A DNA stretch of 64,000 nt from contig NZ_AP017652.1 of assembly GCF_002355895.1 (NCBI RefSeq), positions 963,001 through 1,027,000 on the forward strand, in the 5' to 3' direction. The notes under the pieces are model-generated. The model had not been told where the DNA came from and did no database searches. It saw nothing but the letters and a program-made list of their open reading frames with translations. This document shows positions 56,571 to 64,000 of the stretch, in pieces (the first letter of the stretch is position 1; every line of letters begins with the position of its first letter). The DNA comes from Streptococcus sp. NPS 308. GTDB taxonomy: Bacteria > Bacillota > Bacilli > Lactobacillales > Streptococcaceae. Position numbers and translations under genes: made by a program.

Positions 56571-56582
56571 ACGTTTCCTCCT
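56419..56582 (-). repeat. ARH-fragment/rlmD-tail repeat, copy 2
   Basis: Direct repeat of 55529-55690 with roughly 10-15% differences, mostly in the scar region and near the ATG. The core GGAAAATCCTTCGTTTTGAT and following ~25 bp are identical. Confidence 0.8.
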
Positions 56583-57388
56583 TATGGCATATCAGATTCG
56601 TTACACATTTCTAATGAGTCACTCTTTAAAAATGGCACCACCAAATCAATCCACTCATAAGGCAGGTAAGCTGATAAATAGCCGTGGTTATAGCCCTTTG
56701 CTTCATACAAAATTGTATTTGAATGTAGCTGATGAAATAATTTCGCTGATTCTTTCACACAGTTCAATTCTTTTTCACCATAAATATACAGAACCTGAGC
56801 CTTGCTAGCAGAAATCATATTTTTCAGCTTGTAACATCCCATATAGCTTTTGTAAATGGTCACCAATGTTTTGACAGGGGTCCTTGGCAGATCCTCCAAA
56901 TAATAAGCTTTTATTTCCTCTGGATAAGTCAGTTTAGGATAGAGTTTGTTCATCATGCTTAACTGAAGTTTGCAAGAGAATTTATTGAACATCAGTTTAC
57001 CAAATAGAGACACTAGAAAGATGCTGATTTTAGCTAACCTTGGTTGAGGAATACAGAGGCTTCCATCTATGATAGCCTTCTCAGCAATTTCACTGTCTAA
57101 AGACAAAAGCTCCATGGCAATTTGACCACCAAGTGAAACACCACCGATTGCAAACAATTTCCCACCGCAGTTTGCTTTGATATAGTCTAGAATCTCCAAA
57201 GCAGAATCTTCCGTAGAAACATAATCAAGTTGATATTCCTCGCCGTGGCCATTCAAAGTGGGTAGAATAATACGGTATTCTTTTGACAAGATTCGTGCTT
57301 GACGAAGATAATTCCACCAAGAACTGCCACCACCATGTATCAGTATAATAGGAGGCAAATTCTTATCACCAAATTCATGGAATTTCAT
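56582..57388 (-). CDS. Alpha/beta hydrolase
   Basis: 268 residues with the fold's landmarks: oxyanion region LIHGGGSSWWNY near residue 16, nucleophile elbow GGVSLGGQIAME (Ser near 103), and GYNHGYLSAY with the catalytic His near the C-terminus. No signal peptide. Substrate unknown; the similarity is to small esterase or lipase-like proteins of AT-rich islands. No clear operon with its neighbours. Confidence 0.8.
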   Translation of the reverse strand: MKFHEFGDKNLPPIILIHGGGSSWWNYLRQARILSKEYRIILPTLNGHGEEYQLDYVSTEDSALEILDYIKANCGGKLFAIGGVSLGGQIAMELLSLDSEIAEKAIIDGSLCIPQPRLAKISIFLVSLFGKLMFNKFSCKLQLSMMNKLYPKLTYPEEIKAYYLEDLPRTPVKTLVTIYKSYMGCYKLKNMISASKAQVLYIYGEKELNCVKESAKLFHQLHSNTILYEAKGYNHGYLSAYLPYEWIDLVVPFLKSDSLEMCNESDMP

Positions 57389-57542
57389 GTTTAAACTCCT
57401 TACTGTAGGGATTTCACTAGATAAATACTTGTTAAATCAGTTTGAACAAGCAGTGATGCCTCATCAAATAGAAAAGTCTCTAACATTGATTATCTAGAAT
57501 GACCACACGTTACTTTCAATAATGGATATCCTGATCTAAATT

Positions 57543-58286
57543 TTAAAATGTTGTTTCCTTACTAATTCTATTACTAGCCAATATCGTATAAATCAAATAA
57601 CCAATAAAAATGATAATAAAAATAAGATTAATTTTTAACACAAAATAGAGATTTAACAAATTTGCGAACGCATGAAATAATATACAGTATCCCACAGATT
57701 TCGTTTGACGGTAAAGAAGCCCTAAAACAAAACTTAAAAATAATGTATATATAAAAAATAAAATAAAAGGAAATCCTTGATGACTTTCTCCAACTATAAA
57801 CCATAAAGGCAGATGCCAAATTCCCCAGATTGAACCTACAATCAAATTAGATTTCCAATAAGTATATTTTTTATCAAGTAAAGGTTGTAATATTCCTCTC
57901 CATCCCAATTCTTCATGTCCACCACCAAAAAAAATTAATTGAATAAAGAATAGTGGCATCAGATAAATGGATACTTCATTTAATTCTAAGGAAGATAAAG
58001 AGAATAGTATCAAAATTGCTAACAAATGAATAATGAAATAAATACTACTACTTTTTCTTTTAGTAAATACAAAATGTTTAAATTTTATATTATTCCTTTT
58101 CAAATAAAAACCACTTGCAATAGCTGGTCCAAGTGCACCAACTATATGTAATATTCTTCCTATAAATGTCTCTAATCCCAAAATATAAGATTGCGTAAAG
58201 ATGGCAAGAAGCCCCCAAGATATATAAGTAATTCCAAATGTAAAACAAAGATAATTTTTTAAATTCTTTTTGTCAATTTCTGTCAT
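57543..58286 (-). CDS. CPBP (CAAX/Abi) family intramembrane metalloprotease
   Basis: 247 residues, seven or eight membrane helices. Motif 1 GGHEELGWRGILQPL (EExxxR) near residue 125, motif 2 WGIWHLPLWF (FxxxH-like), and motif 3 HAFANLLN. In bacteria such proteins often act in bacteriocin self-immunity or processing; no bacteriocin gene is seen here. Very AT-rich compared with core genes, suggesting transfer. Confidence 0.85.
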   Translation of the reverse strand: MTEIDKKNLKNYLCFTFGITYISWGLLAIFTQSYILGLETFIGRILHIVGALGPAIASGFYLKRNNIKFKHFVFTKRKSSSIYFIIHLLAILILFSLSSLELNEVSIYLMPLFFIQLIFFGGGHEELGWRGILQPLLDKKYTYWKSNLIVGSIWGIWHLPLWFIVGESHQGFPFILFFIYTLFLSFVLGLLYRQTKSVGYCILFHAFANLLNLYFVLKINLIFIIIFIGYLIYTILASNRISKETTF

Positions 58287-58384
58287 TTTATTTTCCTTAT
58301 TTTGATTATTTTATATGTAATATTTGTTACTGCTTCTTAGTTTCTCTCGATTATAACTACCTATATTCTATCATAAAAACACAA

Positions 58385-58408
58385 AAAAGCCTTACAATCA
58401 AGGCTTTT
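58385..58408 (-). terminator. Terminator after the S51 peptidase gene
   Basis: Minus strand AAAAGCCTT/AAGGCTTTT with loop GATTGT and T-run; nearly the same sequence as 54503-54526. Confidence 0.8.
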
Positions 58409-58464
58409 CACTATTCATTTCTTCAATACTTTAGTTTCGTAGATTCAGATTCGCATGATTAAAA

Positions 58465-59073
58465 CTAGTCAATTTTCTCAATAATGTTTCCAAGTCTATC
58501 CAATACAAGACAGGAATGATCATTTAGTGGAATTATGGGAACACTGACGAGTTCTTCTGCTCTATCCTTATTAGCTTTATCATTCCAGGAATCATAATGG
58601 ACACTAATTAAAAACTGACTAAAGACTCCTAATCCATTTTTTATCTTTATCTGATGATATGAATTATCATTAGGTGAGACATAGACTTTTTCTCCTAATA
58701 ATAGGGCTCCTGCAGAAAACCCTATAACTTTTGCCCCTTTATTAAGCATATGATCGATATAATTTTTGAACTCCTGATTGACATAAGTAGCTATATATTT
58801 TTCCGTATTTCCTCCACCGATGATGATTAGATTAGCATCTAAATAGCTATCAAAATCAATCTGCTCAGTGTCCAAAAGTAAGTAATCAGTGTTTAGATTA
58901 GAAAATTGACTTTGGAAAACATCCGTGTACTTTTTCATATAGGGTTGCCAATTATCTCGAAAAACTGTAAAAATAACAATTCTTTCAATCTTCCTTGATG
59001 ACACAATTTTATTAACAACCGTATGGTTCTTTATCGGCGGATTTCCACCCATCAAAAAAATTTGTTCGTCCAA
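58465..59073 (-). CDS. Peptidase S51 (dipeptidase E-like)
   Basis: 202 residues, class-I glutamine-amidotransferase-like fold. The nucleophile serine is in GFSAGALLLG, preceded by LIIGGGNTEKY and followed by the catalytic His region SVHYDSW. Family members cleave Asp-X dipeptides or process small peptides. Starts MDEQIFLMGG. Single gene with a terminator, in the AT-rich module. Confidence 0.8.
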   Translation of the reverse strand: MDEQIFLMGGNPPIKNHTVVNKIVSSRKIERIVIFTVFRDNWQPYMKKYTDVFQSQFSNLNTDYLLLDTEQIDFDSYLDANLIIIGGGNTEKYIATYVNQEFKNYIDHMLNKGAKVIGFSAGALLLGEKVYVSPNDNSYHQIKIKNGLGVFSQFLISVHYDSWNDKANKDRAEELVSVPIIPLNDHSCLVLDRLGNIIEKID

Positions 59074-59130
59074 TCTTTCACACTTTCTAAAGATACATAA
59101 AGTTTAAACAAGTTTATTCACGTTTCTAAA

Positions 59131-59559
59131 TTATAATTTCTTCTTAAAATGAATAATTCTATTTGCCTCCTGAAATCCAATATTGAGATGAAATCTTATA
59201 GAATCCGTATTGGTTAAAGTACAGTCACTTGCAAATTCCTTACATCCTTTATTTTTCGCCCATTCCTCACATTTTGTGCAGAGATTTTTAGCAATATCCT
59301 TTAAACGATATTCCTCGTCGACAATAATCCCTTCTAAGAATCCAACAGGACTATATTTACAACCTTCAACATAATCAAATCTGAGTGAACATAGTGCTAG
59401 ACCTACAATTGTATCACCTTCAACTTCAGTAAAGATTGCAGTATTTTTGCCATTCGTATATTTTTTTACTTCATCAAAAGCTTCTTTATCGGTCAATTGG
59501 GGCCATAATTGTTTTATTAGTTTAGCCGTTTTTATAGAATCTTTTGTTATTCCATCCAT
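59131..59559 (-). CDS. GNAT acetyltransferase, AAC(6')-I-like
   Basis: 142 residues. The central SPVGFLEGIIVDEEYRLKDIAKNLCTKCEEWAKNKGCKEFASDC segments and the ending FQEANRIIHFKK closely follow the AAC(6')-type aminoglycoside acetyltransferases. The acetyl-CoA loop usually reads (R/Q)xxGxA; here it is RLKDIAKN, lacking the glycine, which might weaken activity. Whether it acts on aminoglycosides is unproven. Adjacent to rlmD-type scars. Confidence 0.75.
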   Translation of the reverse strand: MDGITKDSIKTAKLIKQLWPQLTDKEAFDEVKKYTNGKNTAIFTEVEGDTIVGLALCSLRFDYVEGCKYSPVGFLEGIIVDEEYRLKDIAKNLCTKCEEWAKNKGCKEFASDCTLTNTDSIRFHLNIGFQEANRIIHFKKKL

Positions 59560-59687
59560 ATTGATGTTCCTCCGAAAATTACAAGCAAATGTTTCGAATC
59601 ATGCTGTTACTTTGTTACTCATTGATTGATACCAATACCATCTCCTTCTACTTTTCGACTGTCTCAGATCGGAAGAGCAGAGCCATG

Positions 59688-59716
59688 CACTCAGCGGTTC
59701 GGACTTACCGTATCAT
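59688..59716 (-). repeat. ARH-junction scar without an rlmD tail
   Basis: Contains CACTCAGCGGTTCGGACTTA followed by CCGTATCAT, the same core as at 54830, 55547 and 56440, but flanked by different sequence. The 59560-59868 gap holds only such scars, an adapter-like 13-mer (59666-59678) and a hairpin. Confidence 0.7.
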
Positions 59717-59810
59717 TTCGTCGGTTTCCCTCCTCATTCTACGAGTCCTATCCCATGGGCGGAGCATCTACTTCAACTTCGCTGATGCCTCAGCTCGTAC
59801 AAGCAGTGAT

Positions 59811-59833
59811 ACCGCCTCAACATGATGCGTTTG
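59811..59833 (-). repeat. rlmD-like 3' end scar next to rlmD
   Basis: Exact 23-bp match to 54698-54720. The minus-strand frame from ~59840 to 59770 reads VPQTHHVEAVSLLVRAEASAKLK and stop, a spare RlmD-like C-terminus only 50 bp behind the real one. An 11-bp perfect hairpin (CTCAAAAGGTT/AACCTTTTGAG, 59839-59866) separates them. Confidence 0.8.
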
Positions 59834-59868
59834 TGGGACTCAAAAGGTTTGGGTGAACCTTTTGAGGT

Positions 59869-61239
<1,371 letters not shown>

Positions 61240-61251
61240 CTATCGGCCGAC

Positions 61252-61282
61252 AAAAAAAGACGGCAACATTTCTGTTACCATC
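61252..61282 (-). terminator. Terminator between the DUF1002 gene and rlmD
   Basis: Minus strand GATGGTAACA and TGTTGCCGTC form a 10-bp stem (two G.T pairs) with loop GAAA, then seven T. Read-through or a promoter within 61230-61300 must supply rlmD. Confidence 0.85.
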
Positions 61283-61301
61283 TATTATATCATGAAATGA
61301 C

Positions 61302-62276
61302 CTAAGCACCAAAACTCTTGAAGAAGTTGACAATGGCTTGCCAAAGAGAACTAAAGAAGTTGCCCCCGTCTTCTAGCGCTTTATTGGCATCAAAGTTGAG
61401 ATTGATATTTTTAAAGCTATCTCCAGCTTGGGAAACAATGCTATCCTTGAGGTCTTTTAGGGTTTTAGTGAAATCAGCATTATTCAAGATGTCACTCTTC
61501 GAGAGGTTAAGTGCAAAATTGATGATGATATTGACCTGGTTTCCTGTTATAACCTGATCAAGTTTGTAGTTTTTTAGCGTGTCTTCAACGATTTTGCGGA
61601 CATCTTCTTCTGTCAGATTTCCTTTGGCTTCTTTTGCCTTTGCAATTCCTGCCTTGATATCTGCCAAAGCCACATTGAGCTTATTGGCGTCGTAACCTGA
61701 CTTGTCCTTGTTTTCAGCATTGATATCTGACAAGGCCTTTAACTCTTCTTGAGCCAAGTCTTTATTGGCTTGTGGTACTTTAGCTCCATTGGCCTCTAAC
61801 GAGTAGTAAATCCCTGCTAGGGCACTCTCACCTGTAACTGGAATAGGAGCTGCAACTGTGATTTTGGCATGCTCTACTCCCAAGGTCACTGCTGCATTAC
61901 GGTACATATCCTGCGTCACCTTGGTGATATTTTCAGGCGTTTCAATCTTGACCTCTAGAGGCGACTTATCACCTAGTTTTTGAATCTTAGCTGACGAATA
62001 GAGCTGTAGACTAGCATCATTAGCCACATTCATGATTTTCGAATAGATATCAGGGGTCATTGTTTTGATATCTTTGGTGTCTTTTGAAACGTCATAGCCA
62101 AGTTTGCTAAGAGTTTTGTTTTTCTGGTCTTCAGATAGTGAAGAGCCAAGAACATATTCAGGTTGTACATAGGTTTCATCGATTACTTTTTGAACATCTG
62201 TTGCTGCGTGGACGCTTGTCATAGCTGTTGCGGCCCACAATACTGCAGCACTTGTTAGAAAGAATTTCTTTCTCAT
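61302..62276 (-). CDS. DUF1002 secreted protein
   Basis: 324 residues with a Sec signal peptide (KKFFLTSAAVLWAATAM, cleavage near VHA-AT). The mature part contains DUF1002 features: LGSSLSEDQKNKTLSKLGYD, VTLGVEHAKITVAAPIPVTGESALAGIYYSLE, and a C-terminal helical region ending VNFFKSFGA. Similar to Bacillus YpuA. Function unknown; AGGAGG precedes the ATG. Located between pvaA and rlmD as in pneumococci. Confidence 0.85.
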   Translation of the reverse strand: MRKKFFLTSAAVLWAATAMTSVHAATDVQKVIDETYVQPEYVLGSSLSEDQKNKTLSKLGYDVSKDTKDIKTMTPDIYSKIMNVANDASLQLYSSAKIQKLGDKSPLEVKIETPENITKVTQDMYRNAAVTLGVEHAKITVAAPIPVTGESALAGIYYSLEANGAKVPQANKDLAQEELKALSDINAENKDKSGYDANKLNVALADIKAGIAKAKEAKGNLTEEDVRKIVEDTLKNYKLDQVITGNQVNIIINFALNLSKSDILNNADFTKTLKDLKDSIVSQAGDSFKNINLNFDANKALEDGGNFFSSLWQAIVNFFKSFGA

Positions 62277-62337
62277 GGGATATTCCCTCCTTTACCTTTC
62301 TAGGGTAATAAAACAATCTTAAAGAAAGCTTATAGTG

Positions 62338-62361
62338 AAAAACACCTGGTCAAACCAGATG
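62338..62361 (-). terminator. Terminator after pvaA
   Basis: Minus strand CATCTGGT/ACCAGGTG with loop TTG, followed by five T. Confidence 0.75.
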
Positions 62362-62362
62362 C

Positions 62363-62965
62363 TTAAAAGAAATTAAAGAATTTCATGATGTACAGGTTAA
62401 AGCGTACCTGTCTCGAGTAGTAATAATTTCCACCATTTTCATAGAGTTCGGCTCCGTGAAAGATAGAAATGGGGTTGATATAGGTGTAGGTCTTCCCTGT
62501 AGTATTACCTAGAATTGGAGCGACCGTTTCTCGGGAGTAACGCTTGGCTAGTGCCAAAGTATTTTCCTTGCCATTCTGAGCAACAAAGTCTATATAGGCA
62601 GGTCCAAAATTATAGGCTTGAACGGCTGTCCAGACATCTACTCCTTTGCTCTGTGCCAAATAGAGGTTATCTGTTAGTGTCTGTATCCCTTGGCGAATAC
62701 TAGAGGCATCGTCATTGATGGTATTGGTAGCGCCACTAGCAGACTCACTAGACTGCATGACATCCCGCTCTTTTCCCTTCGTTTCGGTATAAATCATGGC
62801 GAGCACCAACTCTTCATTAGCTGGAGTATCTCTTTCACTGAGGATTTCCCGAACCATAGGTTGGTAAGTCATGACTTGTTTAACATCCTGATGGATATGA
62901 TAAGCTTTGTATCCTGCGAAAAGGAAGACTGCTAGCACAAGCACTCTTCTTATAAATTTAAACAT
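62363..62965 (-). CDS. pvaA: Lysozyme-like protein PvaA
   Basis: 200-residue membrane-anchored protein: N-terminal hydrophobic helix ([15 protein letters not shown]), then a lysozyme/lytic-transglycosylase-like domain with [19 protein letters not shown] (Glu in the catalytic position) and [14 protein letters not shown]. It matches pneumococcal vaccine antigen A. Its start touches the stop of the preceding nucleoid-associated gene, so they are coupled. Confidence 0.88.
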   Translation of the reverse strand: MFKFIRRVLVLAVFLFAGYKAYHIHQDVKQVMTYQPMVREILSERDTPANEELVLAMIYTETKGKERDVMQSSESASGATNTINDDASSIRQGIQTLTDNLYLAQSKGVDVWTAVQAYNFGPAYIDFVAQNGKENTLALAKRYSRETVAPILGNTTGKTYTYINPISIFHGAELYENGGNYYYSRQVRFNLYIMKFFNFF

Positions 62966-63939
62966 TATTTACTTTGAATATCCTCGATATTTTTGATTAA
63001 GATAGAATAGGTTCCATTGTCATTTTGGATAAACTCAACAGACTCGGCATCTTGATAGACGTTATTGGGAACGATGAGTTCGATTCCGTTTGACAAGGAA
63101 AGTTTTTGGTTTTCAAATTTCTTGAGCTGACGACTGGCATCAATTTCATCAAACTGGACTGGTTCTGGTACAGCTTCCTTGACTTGGTCGATAAAGCTCA
63201 AACGAGCTGTCAGATTGTTATCAAAAAGGTCGTTAGCCAATTTTTCAGGTGACAGTTCATTGCTTTCTTCAAGATTGTTGAAAATCGCTGATTTGACCTT
63301 AGATTGAAATTGAAAATCATCTGTGTTAAAGGACTCTGCAATTCTCTGAGCCGTTTTTTCCAGTTCCTTGATAGATTTCTTTGGTGAAATCTTGGGAGCA
63401 ACGGCTAGGAGATTTTCTGAAAAGTAGTTCAAAAAAGTCCCATTGTACTTGATTCGTTTTTCGATGAGATGGTACTTGCGACTTTGAAGATTAACCACCA
63501 AGGCCTCGTCAGCTCCTGTTCCAAATCCAGGCAGGTTATTCTGAGTTAGCTTGATTGGATTATCAACTTCTCCACCGAGGTGGGTCAAGGTCTCACGTAG
63601 AGCAATTCGCAAGAAAGCGAAATGTTCAACGCCTTCTTTAGAAAACTGAACAAAAACCAAGTCATTGGTCTTGAGGTTTTCAGAAATGCTGAACTCCTCT
63701 TTCCAGAGATTAGCCAGTGTTACTGATGTCTCCAATAAATCATCTGTGATGTGATTGAAGAAGGGATTTTCTTCTTCGAAAATCCCAGTCTTGGCTTCAT
63801 CTGAATACACACGTTCGATTTTTTTACGTAGGTATTCCTCGATTTTTGGAGTGATATTGAGAAACTTATCCGCTAGAAACAGCTCGGTATCATCTGGGCT
63901 GAACTGATGGATAATAGCTTTCTTAATATAAATGTCCAT
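62965..63939 (-). CDS. Nucleoid-associated protein (NdpA/YejK family)
   Basis: 324-residue soluble protein starting [17 protein letters not shown], the typical start of the 37-kDa nucleoid-associated family; C-terminus ends in a beta segment ([16 protein letters not shown]). It binds or associates with the nucleoid in other bacteria; role in streptococci unknown. ATG at 63939 has GAGGA upstream, within the glyA stop region; the longer frame would overlap glyA by 26 bp. Confidence 0.85.
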   Translation of the reverse strand: MDIYIKKAIIHQFSPDDTELFLADKFLNITPKIEEYLRKKIERVYSDEAKTGIFEEENPFFNHITDDLLETSVTLANLWKEEFSISENLKTNDLVFVQFSKEGVEHFAFLRIALRETLTHLGGEVDNPIKLTQNNLPGFGTGADEALVVNLQSRKYHLIEKRIKYNGTFLNYFSENLLAVAPKISPKKSIKELEKTAQRIAESFNTDDFQFQSKVKSAIFNNLEESNELSPEKLANDLFDNNLTARLSFIDQVKEAVPEPVQFDEIDASRQLKKFENQKLSLSNGIELIVPNNVYQDAESVEFIQNDNGTYSILIKNIEDIQSK

Positions 63940-63946
63940 AAAAGTA

Positions 63947-64000
63947 TTAGTCCTCGTATAGTGGGAAGGCATCTGTCAATTCTTTGACTTCACTTCTCAC
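63947..64000 (-). CDS. glyA: Serine hydroxymethyltransferase, C-terminal end only
   Basis: The last 17 codons and stop: VRSEVKELTDAFPLYED. This matches the streptococcal GlyA C-terminus, and glyA precedes the nucleoid-associated and pvaA genes in pneumococci. The rest lies beyond the right window edge. Confidence 0.75.
   Translation of the reverse strand: MRSEVKELTDAFPLYED

Noticed and set aside
59839..59866. 11-bp hairpin behind rlmD as its terminator
   Set aside because: No T-run follows on the minus strand; kept only as part of the scar structure.

Overview
The window looks like low-GC chromosomal DNA of a Mitis-group Streptococcus (S. pneumoniae, S. mitis, S. oralis or a close relative). 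The evidence is protein-level recognition of many pneumococcal-type genes (mutX-pyrC, the acoABC-lpdA-lplA cluster, xerS, rnhB-rbgA, rexAB, the speA-speE-nspC-aguAB operon, rlmD, pvaA, glyA), a RUP-type repeat and a streptococcal difSL-like site next to xerS. Genes left of difSL (about 10.95 kb) lie almost all on the plus strand and genes right of it mostly on the minus strand. This is expected where the two replication arms meet, so the window probably spans the replication terminus.

Layout. 1-9.7 kb: mutX (partial), pyrC, a MATE exporter, then a 2-oxo acid (pyruvate/acetoin) dehydrogenase operon and lipoate ligase. The E2 subunit has no lipoyl domain and the E3 subunit carries one. The 700 bp between E1-beta and E2 hold three 126-bp tandem repeats plus further hairpins, with base-pair covariation pointing to a structured RNA. 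9.8-16.2 kb: xerS, difSL, a ClC channel, rnhB, rbgA, an unknown gene and a RUP element. 16.2-29.3 kb: rexA-rexB, an EVE protein with a MarR regulator, a HAD phosphatase, an ABC exporter facing a two-component system, and a TraX-like protein. 29.4-36.6 kb: a six-gene polyamine operon (arginine to agmatine to putrescine, then spermidine-type products) preceded by a leader of about 390 nt ending in an intrinsic terminator.

36.8-49.1 kb is an accessory stretch of small unknown, lipoprotein, membrane and immunity-like genes, with a frameshifted CbrC-family gene, a GH13 amylase-type enzyme and a lipid-kinase-family gene. 49.2-54.7 kb matches a Mega macrolide-efflux element: mef and msr(D) with the MTASMRLR leader peptide and an attenuator, a decayed umuC-like cassette and a serine-recombinase tail. 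It is bounded by a 12-bp direct repeat 5,509 bp apart.

54.7-59.9 kb is a second module lying between exact 23-bp and 29-bp duplications of rlmD 3'-end sequence. It contains short accessory genes (unknown, SAP-like, alpha/beta hydrolase, CAAX protease, S51 peptidase, AAC(6')-like acetyltransferase). These are interspersed with repeated junk units that join the first ~38 codons of an ADP-ribosylglycohydrolase gene to an rlmD-like tail. Mega and this module together look like serial insertions at the 3' end of rlmD. 59.9-64 kb returns to core genes: rlmD, a DUF1002 protein, pvaA, a nucleoid-associated protein and the last 17 codons of glyA.
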